A stretch of DNA of 64,000 bases from Borreliella spielmanii (lineage in GTDB: Bacteria > Spirochaetota > Spirochaetia > Borreliales > Borreliaceae). The notes beneath the pieces are model-generated. The model was not told the DNA's origin. It saw only the letters and a program-made list of their open reading frames with translations, and did no database searches. Shown here in pieces: positions 19,225 through 33,874 of the stretch. Both the position numbers and the translations under genes were made by a program. Within the stretch, counting starts at the first letter, position 1; each line of letters begins with the position of its first letter. The stretch spans positions 1-64,000 of the forward strand of contig NZ_JACHFA010000001.1 of assembly GCF_014201705.1 (NCBI RefSeq), given 5' to 3'.

Positions 19225-22200
19225 ATGTTTAAAAAAGTAGAAACCAAGGCAAATTTTCCTAAAATAGAAGAAAAAATATTAAAATTTTGGAATGACAATA
19301 AAATCTTTGAAAAATCAATGAAACAAAGAGAAGGGTGTGAAGAATTTACATTTTATGACGGACCGCCTTTTGCAACAGGACTTCCTCATTTTGGACATTT
19401 TGTTCCAAACACAATAAAAGATATAATTCCAAGATACCAAACAATGCAAGGTAAATATGTTAAAAGAAATTTTGGATGGGATACCCATGGACTACCTGTT
19501 GAATACGAAGTAGAAAAAAAATTGGGAATTTCTGGAAAATACGAAATAGAAAATTATGGAATTGAAAATTTTAACAAAGAATGCAAAAAAATAGTACTTA
19601 GATATACAGAAGAATGGAAAAATATAATCTTGAGGCTTGGAAGATGGGTAGATTTTGAAAAAGGCTATAAAACTATGGATATAAGCTTCATGGAATCCGT
19701 GTGGTGGGTATTTAAAAGTCTTTATAACAAAGGCTTAATCTACGAAAGTTATTATGTACTCCCCTATTCCCCAAAACTTGCAACTCCACTTTCAAACTTT
19801 GAAGTGAATCTTGGAGAATATAAAGAAGTCAATGACCCATCATTGACAATAAAATTTAAAATAAAAGATAAAAACGAATACCTACTAGCATGGACAACAA
19901 CCCCTTGGACATTGCCCTCAAACCTTGGAATTGCAGTAGGACAAGAAATAGAATATTCTAAAATTTTTGACAAAAAAAAAGAAGAAATTTTAATACTTGG
20001 ATCAAAAAAGCTTAATAGCTATTATGATGATGAAAATTCATATACTATTATAGAAAAATTCAAAGGAAGCAAGCTTAAAGGCATAGATTATGAACCTATC
20101 TTTAACTACTTTTTAGAGCAAAAAGATAAAGGGGCTTTTAAAGTTCACACAGCAGATTATGTTACAACTGAGGATGGTACAGGAATTGTTCACATTGCTC
20201 CTTTTGGAGAAGAAGACTACAAAATACTTAAAAACCACACAAATGTCGACATAATAGATCCCTTAGATGCTGAATGTAAATTTACAAATCGGGTAAAAGA
20301 TTTTAAAGGACTTTTTGTAAAAGATGCGGATAAAAAAATAATAGAAAACCTAAAATTACGCAATTTTTTATTCAAAAGAGAAAATTATCTACACAGATAT
20401 CCATTTTGTTACAGAACAAACTATCCAATTATTTACAGGCCAATAAGCTCATGGTTTGTAAATGTAGAAAAAATAAAAACCAAGCTCTTAGAAGTAAATG
20501 AAAAAATTAATTGGATGCCAGCTCATTTGAAAAAAGGAAGATTTGGAAAATGGCTAGAAAATGCAAAAGATTGGGCAATAAGTAGAAACAGATTTTGGGG
20601 AAATCCAATTCCAATTTGGATATGCTCAAAAACAGGAAAAAAAATTTGCGTTGGCTCAAAAAAAGAGCTTGAAAAGTTATCTGGTCAAAAAATCGAAGAC
20701 TTACACAAAGATAAAGTAGATAAAATAACCTGGCCTAGTAAAGACGGAGGTAAATTCATTAGAACAAGCGAGGTTCTAGATTGCTGGTTTGAATCTGGAG
20801 CAATGCCTTACGCAAGTAATCACTATCCATTCACAAATGAAAGCAATTTTAAGAATATATTCCCTGCTGACTTTATTGCAGAAGGTCTAGATCAAACAAG
20901 AGGATGGTTTTATACTCTTACAATCCTAGGAACTTCTCTTTTTGAAAACACAGCATTCAAAAACGTCATTGTAAATGGACTTGTGCTTTCAAGTGATGGG
21001 AGAAAAATGTCAAAATCCTTTAAAAATTATACAGACCCAATGGAAGTAATAAACACCTTTGGGGCGGATGCTTTAAGACTTTATTTAATAATGAGTCCTG
21101 TGGTAAAGGCTGAGGATTTAAAATATAGCGACAATGGGGTAAGAGACGTTCTTAAAAATATAATAATACCCATTTGGAACGCTTATTCCTTTTTTACAAC
21201 TTATGCAATAATTGACAAATTCCAACCTCCAAAAAATCTCAACTTAGTTAAAAACAATAACCTTGACAAATGGATCATAAGCGAACTTGAAAGCCTAAAA
21301 AAAATACTAAATAACGAAATAGATAAATATAATCTAACAAAATCAATAGAATCTTTACTTGAATTTATAGATAAATTAAATAATTGGTATATAAGAAGAT
21401 CAAGAAGAAGATTTTGGAAATCAGAAAACGATAAAGACAAAAATGATGCCTACGAAACATTATATTATGCAATCAAAACTTTAATGATTTTATTAGCTCC
21501 CTTTATTCCATTTATAACAGAAGAGATTTATCAAAATTTAAAAACCGATGAGGACAAACAATCAATACACCTTAACGATTATCCTAAAGCAAATGAAAAT
21601 TTCATCAACAAAACAATTGAAGAGAAAATAAATCTTGCAAGAAAAATAACTTCAATGGCAAGATCACTCAGATCATTACATAATATAAAAATACGTATGC
21701 CTATTAGTACAATATACATTGTCACAAAAAATCAAAATGAACAAAATATGCTAATAGAAATGCAAGAAATAATATTAGATGAAATAAATGCAAAAGAAAT
21801 GAAAATAAAATCTAACGAAGAAGATCTCATAACTTACAAAGCAAAAGCAAACTTTAAAGAACTTGGGAAAAAGCTTGGAAAAGATATGAAAACGGTATCT
21901 ATTAAGATTAGCAAGCTAAAAAACGAAGACATAATAAAAATAATAAATGGAATATCTTATGAAATAAAAGTAGATAATAAAAAGTATTACTTATCATTAA
22001 ATGATATAATATTAGAAAGAGAAGAAAAAGATAACTTAAAAGTAATAAATGAAGAGTCTATTACAATAGGAATAGACTCGTTAATAACACAAGAATTATA
22101 CTTAGAAGGGCTTACAAGAGAATTTGTAAGACAAATCCAAAATTTAAGAAAAGAAAAAAATTTTGATGTTAGCGATAGAATAAACTTATACATAGAAAAT

Positions 22201-22353
22201 AATGAAACATTACAAGAAATACTAAATAAATTTGAAAAATATATTAAAACCGAAACATTAGCCTTAAATATTATATTTAATAAAAACAAGCTAGAAAAAA
22301 AAATAAACCTTGACGACAACATATTCACAACAATAGGAATTGAAAAATGTTAA
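19225..22353 (+). CDS. ileS: Isoleucyl-tRNA synthetase
   Basis: Charges tRNA-Ile in the cytosol. The 1042-residue class I synthetase has the HIGH box as HFGH (55-58, in LPHFGHF), the editing (CP1) domain with [10 protein letters not shown], the KMSKS loop at 594-598 ([11 protein letters not shown]), and a long C-terminal tRNA-binding region. Length, the GLPHFGH form and the absence of a C-terminal zinc finger resemble the eukaryote-like second type of IleRS, associated with low mupirocin sensitivity; that is from memory. AAGGAG lies 15 bases before the ATG, which is longer than usual. The next gene overlaps its end by 7 bp. Confidence 0.96.
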   Translation: MFKKVETKANFPKIEEKILKFWNDNKIFEKSMKQREGCEEFTFYDGPPFATGLPHFGHFVPNTIKDIIPRYQTMQGKYVKRNFGWDTHGLPVEYEVEKKLGISGKYEIENYGIENFNKECKKIVLRYTEEWKNIILRLGRWVDFEKGYKTMDISFMESVWWVFKSLYNKGLIYESYYVLPYSPKLATPLSNFEVNLGEYKEVNDPSLTIKFKIKDKNEYLLAWTTTPWTLPSNLGIAVGQEIEYSKIFDKKKEEILILGSKKLNSYYDDENSYTIIEKFKGSKLKGIDYEPIFNYFLEQKDKGAFKVHTADYVTTEDGTGIVHIAPFGEEDYKILKNHTNVDIIDPLDAECKFTNRVKDFKGLFVKDADKKIIENLKLRNFLFKRENYLHRYPFCYRTNYPIIYRPISSWFVNVEKIKTKLLEVNEKINWMPAHLKKGRFGKWLENAKDWAISRNRFWGNPIPIWICSKTGKKICVGSKKELEKLSGQKIEDLHKDKVDKITWPSKDGGKFIRTSEVLDCWFESGAMPYASNHYPFTNESNFKNIFPADFIAEGLDQTRGWFYTLTILGTSLFENTAFKNVIVNGLVLSSDGRKMSKSFKNYTDPMEVINTFGADALRLYLIMSPVVKAEDLKYSDNGVRDVLKNIIIPIWNAYSFFTTYAIIDKFQPPKNLNLVKNNNLDKWIISELESLKKILNNEIDKYNLTKSIESLLEFIDKLNNWYIRRSRRRFWKSENDKDKNDAYETLYYAIKTLMILLAPFIPFITEEIYQNLKTDEDKQSIHLNDYPKANENFINKTIEEKINLARKITSMARSLRSLHNIKIRMPISTIYIVTKNQNEQNMLIEMQEIILDEINAKEMKIKSNEEDLITYKAKANFKELGKKLGKDMKTVSIKISKLKNEDIIKIINGISYEIKVDNKKYYLSLNDIILEREEKDNLKVINEESITIGIDSLITQELYLEGLTREFVRQIQNLRKEKNFDVSDRINLYIENNETLQEILNKFEKYIKTETLALNIIFNKNKLEKKINLDDNIFTTIGIEKC

Positions 22354-23171
22354 AAATATTAACAAAAATAATTACTATTTCGTGCCTCATATTAGGATGC
22401 ACTAGCCTGCCTTACAGTCCCCCAAAACAAAATATAAATTACTTAATGGAGCTTTTGCCTGACGCAAATTTATACGCCCATGTAAATTTAATTAAAAACA
22501 GATCTATTTACAACTCTTTAGGCCCCAAATATAAATCCATTCTGGGACTTATAAATGATTTATACTTTAGCTATAAAAAAGAAAATAACGACTTTGCGCT
22601 ACTAATAATGGGCAACTTCCCAAAAGATATTTTCTGGGGAATTCATAAAAATAGAAATACAGAATCAATAGGTAATATACTTACAAGCCCAAAATGGAAA
22701 CTTAAAAATTCAAACATATATATTACTCCAAACAGAGCTAGAACCGGTATTACAATAAACCAAAAAGAGAAAACTTTAAAAGAACATAATATACTAACAA
22801 CAAAATACATTAAGGAAATAGAAGAAAATGAAATGTTTTTTTGGATTCAGGATTCAAAATTACTGTTACCAGACCAAATAGCAAGTAGTAAAAATTTAAT
22901 CCCTTTTAGCAGCGGAACCCTATCTATAAACAGCCTAAATCAAAACGAATATATTTTAAAATCCCTACTCCAAACAAATAACCCATCAATACTAAAAATA
23001 TTGTCAAAAAAACTAATCCCAACTATCCTGACAAGCGTGAGCAATCTCACAATATCAAGCCAAATAAAAGCCACAATAAAAGACCAAAATACAGTAGAAA
23101 TAGAATTTAACATTCAAAAATCTAGTGTTGAAAGCCTTATAGCAAAACTGGCTTTAAATATTCAAACCTAA
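22347..23171 (+). CDS. Putative lipoprotein, unknown function
   Basis: A 274-residue putative lipoprotein: the signal ends in CLILGC, with the lipidated cysteine at about residue 18, followed by a short Ser/Pro-rich tether. The mature part mixes helices and strands and has no motif I recognise. The start overlaps the last codons of ileS by 7 bp and is preceded by AGGA about eight bases upstream, so it is read from the ileS transcript. It ends just before the convergent ROK-family gene. No function is proposed. Confidence 0.85.
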   Translation: MLKILTKIITISCLILGCTSLPYSPPKQNINYLMELLPDANLYAHVNLIKNRSIYNSLGPKYKSILGLINDLYFSYKKENNDFALLIMGNFPKDIFWGIHKNRNTESIGNILTSPKWKLKNSNIYITPNRARTGITINQKEKTLKEHNILTTKYIKEIEENEMFFWIQDSKLLLPDQIASSKNLIPFSSGTLSINSLNQNEYILKSLLQTNNPSILKILSKKLIPTILTSVSNLTISSQIKATIKDQNTVEIEFNIQKSSVESLIAKLALNIQT

Positions 23172-23184
23172 ATTTATCAAATCC

Positions 23185-24120
23185 CTAAAAAGAGGTATTA
23201 TCTTGCTTTCTACAAGTAAAATAATGATACAAAGCTCCAATTTTACCAGATTCATTATTAAATTTAGTCGGCTCAAGTGCTACAAGATTTTTTATGTTAT
23301 TATTATTAATAAAAGCCATTTCCAAAGACCATAAATTTTCTAACTTTTCATATATTCTATCTATTAAATCGGGCCTTGCACTTATTCCTCCCCCAATCAA
23401 AATTTTTTCAGGATTTAAAATAAAAGTTAAATTAAAAATACCAAATGATAAATTCTCAAAAAATCTATCAACTTCATTTTTGGCATGAATATTTCCATCC
23501 TCAGCAAGATTAAAAACGCATTCTCCTGAAATCTCTTTTAAAGGCTTTTCTAATCGCATAGCAACTCTTTTTCTTAAAGCTGAAACAGAAGAAATGGCCT
23601 CCCACCTACAATTAAAAGGAATATTATTACTAATACCTCTAGTAATCATAAATCCAACCTCTCCAGACATAAAAGAACTTCCTCTTAAAAGTTTGCCATT
23701 TGTAAAAATTCCAGCACCAATTCCTGTGCCAAGAGTTATAGCAATAAAATCATTAGAATCAATGGCATTACCCTTAAATTTTTCTGCTAAGGCCACACAA
23801 TTAGCATCATTTTCAATCTCTGTGCTTACTCCAGTTAAATATTCTAATCTCTCTTTTAAAGGATAATTAACAAAGCCAGAAATAGCATTTACTCTAATGA
23901 CATTTCCCTTAAGATCAACAAACCCAGGAATACAAATTGCAACCCCCGCTATATTGCTTGATTCTTTGTAAGAATTAATAAGATTAACTAAAATACTTAC
24001 CTGCTCATCAGAAGTAGCACCCGTACTTATTTCATTTTTATCAAAAAAAACACCACTTGAATCTGCAAGCGAATATTTAGTACTAGTTCCACCAATATCA
24101 ATTGCTAAATAATGTTTCAT
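23185..24120 (-). CDS. ROK-family sugar kinase-like protein
   Basis: A 311-residue protein of the ROK family. It has the phosphate loop AIDIGGTSTKY at the start, the catalytic-region ENDANC motif, GTGIGAGIF and the adenosine loop IGGGISA. There is no DNA-binding domain, so it is a kinase-type member (glucokinase, N-acetylhexosamine kinase or similar) and not a XylR-type repressor. The usual ROK zinc signature (a histidine and three cysteines after GE-GH) is absent: the matching stretch is SGEVGFMITR and NCRWEA. The ATG at 24118-24120 follows GGGGAT. It lies 33 bp downstream of sbcC on the same strand. Confidence 0.88.
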   Translation of the reverse strand: MKHYLAIDIGGTSTKYSLADSSGVFFDKNEISTGATSDEQVSILVNLINSYKESSNIAGVAICIPGFVDLKGNVIRVNAISGFVNYPLKERLEYLTGVSTEIENDANCVALAEKFKGNAIDSNDFIAITLGTGIGAGIFTNGKLLRGSSFMSGEVGFMITRGISNNIPFNCRWEAISSVSALRKRVAMRLEKPLKEISGECVFNLAEDGNIHAKNEVDRFFENLSFGIFNLTFILNPEKILIGGGISARPDLIDRIYEKLENLWSLEMAFINNNNIKNLVALEPTKFNNESGKIGALYHYFTCRKQDNTSF

Positions 24121-24153
24121 ATTTATCCCCAAAGCCTAATTGTACATAAATGA

Positions 24154-27000
24154 TCATAAATTTTCCATAGCAATATAAGAAATTTTAGAAATCTTGTTTA
24201 TAACTATTTGTGCTTTAATCATCTCCTTTAAATAAGAAACATGAGAAATTATACCAATTTGTCGTCCGGTCATTATTTGAAACTTAGAAAGCTTAGGCAT
24301 AACTTGAGCCAAAGTATCTTCATCAAGATTGCCAAACCCCTCATCGAGAAAAAAAGCTTCTATTTTTAATTCACTATCCCTTATTTTATCAGATAAAGCT
24401 AAAGACAAAGCTAAAGATACAAGAAATTTCTCTCCCCCAGACAAAGTTTTTACCGTTCTTATTTTATTAACATCTTTTCTGTCTTCAATTAAAAAATCAA
24501 ACTCCTTGCTATCTTTATTGGTTTTAAGCTCAAAATCAGGAAAAATCCATCTTAAATACTTTTCATTTGCCAGCCTTAAAATATCATTAATTAAAAAAGT
24601 TTGAACATAATATTTCAATCCAGAAGATCTAATAACCACCTTCCTTAAAATATCTAGCTTATCTTTCCTTTCTTTAGCAAGATTCAATTCTCCTCTTAGC
24701 ACGTCTAAATTAATTTTTTGTTGATTAATCTTTTTTTGAAGAGCTTGAAAATTTAAAAACTTTATTTTATACTTTTCGATGTCTCTAGATAAAAATTCAA
24801 GCTTAGAACCAATTGACAAGCTCAATTTTTGCAAAAAATGCAGACTGTCCTTATTGATTTGTTCTAAAACAGTTTCTGATTCAAAAGAAAATGAACTAAA
24901 AAAAACTCTTTTTAAATTTGAAACTATGTTCATAAAATTATTTCGTTCTTCATTTAATTTCACCTTTAAAGTCAAAATAGATTCCTTTATAAATTTAATT
25001 TGGGTTTCGGTTTTAATTTTTAAATCTTCTAAATTTTTAAGATTTAAAACAAGAGTATTCCATTCATTTTCTATACTTTTCTGCCTAGCTAAAATAACAT
25101 TAAATTCCCTTTTCAAAGAAGAATAATCACTAAAACCCAAACTTAAATTAAGTTTTAATGACAAACTTTTAATCTTTAAAAGATTTTGGTCAAAATTTTG
25201 ATTTTTTAAATAAATCTCAATTTTTAAATCTTTTTTTCTACCCTTAAATTGTTCAAACTTTTTCAATTTATTTTCAAATGCTAAAATTTTTGCTCTCTCA
25301 GAATAATTTATGTATTTATCAAACAAATTTTTTCCAATCAATCTTAAAATTTCACCATTATTCTTTTTAAACTCCAAAGCATTAATCTCTTGCTTAGAGA
25401 TTTCTTCTTGTTTACAAGATAACTGATATTTAAGCTCATCAATTTGATTTTGTATCAAATGAAGTTTTGAATTTAAAATGTAAAGCTCTTTCAAACTACA
25501 AACCGACAATTTATCTTTATGCTGATAATTTTTATATTCAACCTCAATATATTTTAGTTTCTCTTTATCATTCTCAATAGAAAAATTTTTATCATCAAGA
25601 TATTTTAACAACTCTTTATATAAATCAATCTTAATAAGATTTTTTTCCTTGTTTTTATTAAAATCTTCATTTTCAGTGGATTTTAATAAACATTCCAACC
25701 TATCTCTATATTTTGAAATCAATTCATCATTAAAAGTTTGAAATAATTTCAACGCTTCATAATAAACATACTTGTCAAAATCAAAATTGGATTTCTCAGA
25801 ACTAATACTTTTAATCTCATCATTTTTTTTACTTTGAGCCTTTAATAATTCTTTTTTCTCATCCTCAAGACTATTTTTCCTTAAAAGCAAACTTTGATAA
25901 TCATTCTCAACAACTGTAAAATCACAAATATTACAATTTTTATCAAAAAGTTCCTTAACATAATTAAAATTAAAATTATTACTATCCAAATCTTCAATTT
26001 CTTTTAAATTATTCATCACTTTTAAAAGTTCTACATCAAGTAATTTGATATCATTAAATAATTCACCCTGAATAGCAACAAGATTTTTCAAATTCCAAAA
26101 ATCTGAACACAAATAATTTTTTCGATCCAAATTTAAATTTTCTTTTAATTTCTTTTGAAAAGAATAATCCGACTCTAAAGAATCTTGGTATTCAACCTGA
26201 GAAGATAATTGGTCCTCTAGAGAGGAAATTTCAATTTCCAAGCCTAAATATCTCTCGTTAGACGATATTGCTTGATTACACAAAGAAATAGCCCTTTTAA
26301 TATTTTCAAGATCAATTTCTAATCGACCAATATCAACTAAATCCAAATATTCCTTAAGGGCTTTATACTCCCTCTCATCATAATCAAGAATTGATTTTTC
26401 ATAAGATTCAGAATTTAATAACTTATCTATACTAAACTTTGTACGCTCAAAGTCACTTTTTAAATAAAATTCCAAATTATCATATTTTTTCAAATTAAAA
26501 ATATTATCAATTATTGCAGTTTTCTCTTTAGGAGTTGATGTTAAAAATTCTTGAAAATTTCCTTGTGGCAAAATTACAGTTTGACAAAACTGATTAAAGT
26601 CTAATCGGCAAAGACTTTTAATATGCTCTAAAACATCAGTTCGACCCTCAATGACCTTATCATCAAAAAAACAACTAAGCAACATACTCTTAGGGGTCTC
26701 TATATTTTTTACATTAAGCTCAATAAAAGATTCATAAATCTTCCCAGAAATAGTAAATGTTAATTTAACATAAGCACTAGTCTCACCTTTTGATATAATA
26801 TCTACAATTTTTTTCCCAAGTCTATAAACACGAGCATACAGCGCTAAAGTTATGCAATCTAAAATAGTACTCTTGCCTGATCCAGTATTACCAGAAATCA
26901 AAAAAATGCCTGATTGTCTTAAAAAGAGCGTATCAAAATTTAACTCATGCTCACCTTTATAAGAAGCAATATTTTTAAATATGAGCTTATTTATCCTCAT
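24154..27000 (-). CDS. sbcC: SbcC (Rad50-like) repair ATPase
   Basis: Large subunit of the SbcCD nuclease, which processes hairpins and DNA ends. In 948 residues: Walker [10 protein letters not shown] at 37-45, Q-loop LPQGNFQEF, long coiled coils on either side of a zinc hook (CNIC, Cys356 and Cys359), the [14 protein letters not shown] signature and Walker [12 protein letters not shown]. The start overlaps the end of sbcD by 14 bp, so the two are coupled. For a chromosome ending in closed hairpins, control of a hairpin-cutting enzyme is of special interest. Confidence 0.96.
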   Translation of the reverse strand: MRINKLIFKNIASYKGEHELNFDTLFLRQSGIFLISGNTGSGKSTILDCITLALYARVYRLGKKIVDIISKGETSAYVKLTFTISGKIYESFIELNVKNIETPKSMLLSCFFDDKVIEGRTDVLEHIKSLCRLDFNQFCQTVILPQGNFQEFLTSTPKEKTAIIDNIFNLKKYDNLEFYLKSDFERTKFSIDKLLNSESYEKSILDYDEREYKALKEYLDLVDIGRLEIDLENIKRAISLCNQAISSNERYLGLEIEISSLEDQLSSQVEYQDSLESDYSFQKKLKENLNLDRKNYLCSDFWNLKNLVAIQGELFNDIKLLDVELLKVMNNLKEIEDLDSNNFNFNYVKELFDKNCNICDFTVVENDYQSLLLRKNSLEDEKKELLKAQSKKNDEIKSISSEKSNFDFDKYVYYEALKLFQTFNDELISKYRDRLECLLKSTENEDFNKNKEKNLIKIDLYKELLKYLDDKNFSIENDKEKLKYIEVEYKNYQHKDKLSVCSLKELYILNSKLHLIQNQIDELKYQLSCKQEEISKQEINALEFKKNNGEILRLIGKNLFDKYINYSERAKILAFENKLKKFEQFKGRKKDLKIEIYLKNQNFDQNLLKIKSLSLKLNLSLGFSDYSSLKREFNVILARQKSIENEWNTLVLNLKNLEDLKIKTETQIKFIKESILTLKVKLNEERNNFMNIVSNLKRVFFSSFSFESETVLEQINKDSLHFLQKLSLSIGSKLEFLSRDIEKYKIKFLNFQALQKKINQQKINLDVLRGELNLAKERKDKLDILRKVVIRSSGLKYYVQTFLINDILRLANEKYLRWIFPDFELKTNKDSKEFDFLIEDRKDVNKIRTVKTLSGGEKFLVSLALSLALSDKIRDSELKIEAFFLDEGFGNLDEDTLAQVMPKLSKFQIMTGRQIGIISHVSYLKEMIKAQIVINKISKISYIAMENL

Positions 27001-28228
27001 ATTCTCCCAAATATCCTTTAGTCAAAACCTCGTTAAAAAGAGAAATAAGCTCTTCTTCCTTAAATTTGATATCCTTAATAACACCATTCTCAAAATCTCG
27101 TCTCAACTTTTTCTCAAAAAAATATTTTTCATCCATTTCAAGTACTTCAAATTCTCTAATATCACTAGAATCGTCTTTCAAATCCTGATTTAAAAGTAAA
27201 GAATAGGAAATAGAAACTAAATGCAAAAAATTAAGCTTTGCTAAATCATAAATAGTCTCCTCAGCACTAGTATCAATTGCCTCATTAAGTTCAATTTTCA
27301 AATACACAGTAAAAGACTCTTCTTTTCTAATATTATTTAAAAAATCAAGAACTTCATTCAAAGAACCTTTAATAAAGATTAATTTATTGAAAATCGGCAC
27401 TGGAAATGCTTTTTGCAAAATTAACTTATTATTATTAAAATGTAAAACATTTATATATTTATCATGGGTCTCATTAAATGAATATTGCATAGGGGATCCT
27501 GAATACACAATATTATCCCTTAGTTTCATGAATTTATGAATATGTCCAAGGGCAACATAAGAAAAACCATTTCCAAAAACATTAAAAGGAATAATATAAC
27601 TACCTCCTAAAATATCAATCTTTTTACTACTACCAAAAAAAGAATGCGCCATTAATATTTTAGGAATTCCTTTATACTTGTTTTTTAAAAAATTAGATAA
27701 ACTTGATATTTTTTCTCTGTAAGCATTTTCTAAATTTTCAAGAAATAGTTTACTGGAAGACGGATCTTCCAATCCAACAACATCATTAAAATTTTGCCCT
27801 AAAATAAACCTTTCATTTATATGAGGAAGGCAAACAACAATAAACTTTAGATTTTCATTATCTTTTAAGAAAACTATTTGCTCATCAGAATCATATTCTG
27901 TTATTAAAAAAAAATTAAACCGTGAAAGAAGTTTTTTATTGATGCTCAAATAATCTTTTTTATCATGATTCCCAGAAATAACCACACACCATTTACAAGA
28001 AGTAAAAGAAAGCTCGTAAAAAAAATTATTTACTAATCTTTGTTCTTCAAATCCGGGCCTCTTGGAATCATAAACATCTCCAGCAACAAGTAAAAGATCT
28101 ATTTTTTCTTTTTTAATAAATTCTAAGAGAAAAGATAAAAAATTTTTCTGCTCCTTAAGTATTGAAAAATTTTCAATTTTTTTTCCAATATGCCAATCTG
28201 AGGTATGCAGAATTTTATAATTGTTCAC
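26987..28228 (-). CDS. sbcD: SbcD (Mre11-like) exonuclease subunit
   Basis: Nuclease subunit of SbcCD, 413 residues. The calcineurin-like metallophosphoesterase motifs appear in order: SDWHIGK (residues 10-16), GDVYD, SGNHD, a later MAHSFF histidine and ALGHIHK. Together they bind the two metal ions for exo- and endonuclease activity. The start is a GTG at 28226-28228 with GAGAG about six bases upstream; no ATG is nearby. It overlaps sbcC by 14 bp and is divergent from topA. Confidence 0.96.
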   Translation of the reverse strand: MNNYKILHTSDWHIGKKIENFSILKEQKNFLSFLLEFIKKEKIDLLLVAGDVYDSKRPGFEEQRLVNNFFYELSFTSCKWCVVISGNHDKKDYLSINKKLLSRFNFFLITEYDSDEQIVFLKDNENLKFIVVCLPHINERFILGQNFNDVVGLEDPSSSKLFLENLENAYREKISSLSNFLKNKYKGIPKILMAHSFFGSSKKIDILGGSYIIPFNVFGNGFSYVALGHIHKFMKLRDNIVYSGSPMQYSFNETHDKYINVLHFNNNKLILQKAFPVPIFNKLIFIKGSLNEVLDFLNNIRKEESFTVYLKIELNEAIDTSAEETIYDLAKLNFLHLVSISYSLLLNQDLKDDSSDIREFEVLEMDEKYFFEKKLRRDFENGVIKDIKFKEEELISLFNEVLTKGYLGEYEDK

Positions 28229-28250
28229 AAAATACTCTCACTTTTTTTAA

Positions 28251-30852
<2,602 letters not shown>

Positions 30853-30854
30853 AT

Positions 30855-33326
30855 ATGAATGATTTCAAACTCCCAATTTATAAATACAAAGATGAATTAA
30901 TTAAAGTATTAAAAAACAATAATGTTTTGATTGTTGAAAGTCCAACAGGCAGTGGAAAAACTACCCAACTACCAAGGATAATATATGAAGCGGGTTTTGC
31001 AAAATTAGGAAAAATTGGCGTAACTCAACCTAGAAGAATAGCTACAATATCAATAGCTGAATATATTGCCAAGCACATTGGTGTAAACGTTGGAGAAGAA
31101 GTTGGTTACAAAATAAGATTTGAAGAAATTACAAGTCCAAAAACCAAAATAAAATTAATGACTGACGGGGTGCTTCTGCAAGAGCTAAAAAAAGATACAT
31201 TGCTTTATGAATATGACGTAATCATAATAGACGAAGCACATGAACGAAGTTTAAATATCGATTTTATATTAGGCCTTATTAAGGACATTTCAAGAAAAAG
31301 AGACGATTTTAAAATCGTAATTTCGTCTGCAACAATAAACACAAAAATATTTTCAAAATATTTCAACAATGCACCAGTTGTTAGTATTGAAACTATTACT
31401 TATCCAGTACAAATAATATACAATCCTCCTCTTTTAAACACATCAAAAGGAATGATATTAAAAATAAAAGAAATTGTCTTAAACGTAATAAAAGAAAAAA
31501 AAGCAGGAGATATTCTTATATTTTTATCTGGAGAGAAAGAAATAAAAGAAACTATAAAAGAATTACAAGAATTAAACTCAAAAAAAAAATTAATAATATT
31601 TCCCTTATACAGTAGAATGTCTAAAGAAGCCCAAGAGCAAATATTTGTGACTACTCCTAAAAATAAAAGAAAAATAATAGTGTCAACAAATATCGCAGAA
31701 ACTTCAATCACAATTGAAAATATTCAAATAGTAATTGATAGCGGAAAGGTTAAAACAAATAAATTCCAAACAAAAACTCATACCTATTCACTCCAAGAAG
31801 TTCCAATTTCAAAATCATCAGCAACTCAAAGAGCCGGCCGAGCAGGACGACTTTCAAAAGGAACTTGCTACAGACTTTATAAAAGAGAAGATTATCAGTT
31901 AAGAGAAGATTATCAAAAAGAAGAAATATATAGAACAGACCTATCTGAAGTAATACTAAGAATGGCAGATATTGGAATCAGAGATTTTACCCACTTTGAC
32001 TTTATCTCAAAACCATCAACGCATTCGATTCAAACTGCAAGCAAAATATTAAAATCTCTAGATGCTATAAACAGTAAAAACGAACTTACAGAAATTGGGA
32101 AATATATGATACTATTCCCATTAGTGCCAGCACATTCAAGAGCATTAGTTGAAGCAATGATAAATTATCCACAAGCGATCTATCAAACCACAATAGGTCT
32201 ATCCTTTTTATCCACAAGCGGAATTTTTCTACTACCCCAAAATGAAGAGATGGAAGCTAGACAAGCTCACTTAAAATATAAAAATCCAATGGGAGATTTA
32301 ATTGGGTTTATTAATATCTTTGAAGATTTTAAAAAAGCTACAAATAAAGAAGCTTTCACAAAGGAAAATTATTTAGACCTACAAGGACTTGAAGAGATAG
32401 CAAATGTACAAATGCAACTTGAAAACATTGTTAGCAAATTAAATATACCAATAATACAAAAAGGTGTTTTTGATAACGAAGGATATTTAAAATCAATAAT
32501 GAGAGGAATGAGAGATTATATTTGTTTTAAAACTTCAAAAAAGAAATACAAAACCATTAAAGCTCAAAACGTAATCATTCATCCCGGATCACTTATTAGT
32601 ACCGATTCTGTAAAATATTTCGTTGCAGGAGAAATTATAGAAACCACAAAAATGTATGCAAGATCCATTGGTGTGTTAAAAAAAGAATGGATTGATGATA
32701 TCAACCTTAATGGAGATCTTGAACATAAAAACATCTCTGAGAAAGAGAAACAAATAACAAATGCTAAGCAAACAAAAATTATCAATGAAATCAAAATAGG
32801 AAAAAGGAATTTCAAAGCAGAGTACAAAAACAACATTTATGTAATAAAAATTAACCTAGAAACACTAAAAGAAATGATTGTAAAAAACGAATTAAATAAT
32901 CAAAATAATGAAGATTTGAAAAAAATTAAAATACAATTAATGCATAAAAATACAACGGTTTTCAGCAATAAAAAATTTTTAGAAACTATAAAAATAGTCA
33001 AAGGCATGGGAAAAAATTGGCATTGTATAAAAAAATATGAAACAAACAATGTAAACATTGATGAACCTGAAAAAATGAAAAATCTTTTAGAGTGTACAAT
33101 GCAGTTTATAAGCTATCCTCCAAAAAAAACAGCTCTTTTTTTATCGTTGGAAACAGATGGGTTTGGAAATTTTAGACTAAAACCTAAACAAAATTTCATA
33201 ATGGCAATAGAAGAATCTATGGAAAGCATAAAAAGTCTGATAGAAAACGAAGAATACATACAAAAGCTGCATTTTATAAAAAAATTAATAAATAAAGTTT
33301 ACAAAAAATTAAATTACTTTTTTTAA
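30855..33326 (+). CDS. hrpA: DEAH-box RNA helicase HrpA
   Basis: ATP-dependent RNA helicase of 823 residues, much shorter than the roughly 1300-residue enterobacterial HrpA. Motifs in order: ESPTGSGKTTQ (I), TQPRRIA (Ia), DEAHERS (II), SSATIN (III), STNIAETSITI (V), QRAGRAGR (VI), then the winged-helix and OB-like C-terminal part. From memory, the B. burgdorferi homologue is needed for mouse infection and affects many proteins, consistent with post-transcriptional control. It starts 2 bp after topA without its own clear SD, so translation is probably coupled. Confidence 0.94.
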   Translation: MNDFKLPIYKYKDELIKVLKNNNVLIVESPTGSGKTTQLPRIIYEAGFAKLGKIGVTQPRRIATISIAEYIAKHIGVNVGEEVGYKIRFEEITSPKTKIKLMTDGVLLQELKKDTLLYEYDVIIIDEAHERSLNIDFILGLIKDISRKRDDFKIVISSATINTKIFSKYFNNAPVVSIETITYPVQIIYNPPLLNTSKGMILKIKEIVLNVIKEKKAGDILIFLSGEKEIKETIKELQELNSKKKLIIFPLYSRMSKEAQEQIFVTTPKNKRKIIVSTNIAETSITIENIQIVIDSGKVKTNKFQTKTHTYSLQEVPISKSSATQRAGRAGRLSKGTCYRLYKREDYQLREDYQKEEIYRTDLSEVILRMADIGIRDFTHFDFISKPSTHSIQTASKILKSLDAINSKNELTEIGKYMILFPLVPAHSRALVEAMINYPQAIYQTTIGLSFLSTSGIFLLPQNEEMEARQAHLKYKNPMGDLIGFINIFEDFKKATNKEAFTKENYLDLQGLEEIANVQMQLENIVSKLNIPIIQKGVFDNEGYLKSIMRGMRDYICFKTSKKKYKTIKAQNVIIHPGSLISTDSVKYFVAGEIIETTKMYARSIGVLKKEWIDDINLNGDLEHKNISEKEKQITNAKQTKIINEIKIGKRNFKAEYKNNIYVIKINLETLKEMIVKNELNNQNNEDLKKIKIQLMHKNTTVFSNKKFLETIKIVKGMGKNWHCIKKYETNNVNIDEPEKMKNLLECTMQFISYPPKKTALFLSLETDGFGNFRLKPKQNFIMAIEESMESIKSLIENEEYIQKLHFIKKLINKVYKKLNYFF

Positions 33327-33358
33327 AAGTATTCCTAAAACAAAGTTTATAATAAATT

Positions 33359-33874
33359 ATGTACTGGCTATCCTTTTTTTATGCTTTATTATTTTTAGTA
33401 ATTACTCCTTTTGCATTACAAAATAATAATAAGGAAAATATAGAAAATTTAATAAAACTATATATGCTTTATGATTTAACTAACAACTTACCAAAAGAAT
33501 TAGAAACAATAAATAAAATTAAAAATTTTGACTTAGAACAATACTACCTATTAATTACAAAATACTATCTAAAAATAAAAAAATACAAAGAAGCTAATAT
33601 TTTTTTAAATAAAATAAACAAAAAAAAGATTAAAAATCAAACAATAAAAAACGAAATCATTTCACTAAAATTAAGAATAAATGAAGATAATATTAATGAA
33701 GAAGAAATTAAAAAAATTTTAAATAATGAAAAAAATATAGATGTCAAAATAATTTATCAAATATTTAATCTTATAAAATTTAAAAATAAAAAATTAGCAA
33801 CACGAATTAAAAACCTCATATTAACAAACTATCCTAAAAGCATTTATTCTTATAAAATAAAAAGAAATGAGTAA
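33359..33874 (+). CDS. Small exported helical protein, unknown
   Basis: A 171-residue protein with an N-terminal hydrophobic signal (FFYALLFLVITPFA) and a Lys/Asn/Ile-rich helical body. Helix pairs such as YYLKIKKYKEANIFLNKI resemble a degenerate tetratricopeptide repeat, so a periplasmic adaptor is possible, but I recognise no family. No clear SD precedes the ATG; the gene follows hrpA by 32 bp. The last 8 bp overlap the next gene, suggesting both are read together. Confidence 0.7.
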   Translation: MYWLSFFYALLFLVITPFALQNNNKENIENLIKLYMLYDLTNNLPKELETINKIKNFDLEQYYLLITKYYLKIKKYKEANIFLNKINKKKIKNQTIKNEIISLKLRINEDNINEEEIKKILNNEKNIDVKIIYQIFNLIKFKNKKLATRIKNLILTNYPKSIYSYKIKRNE

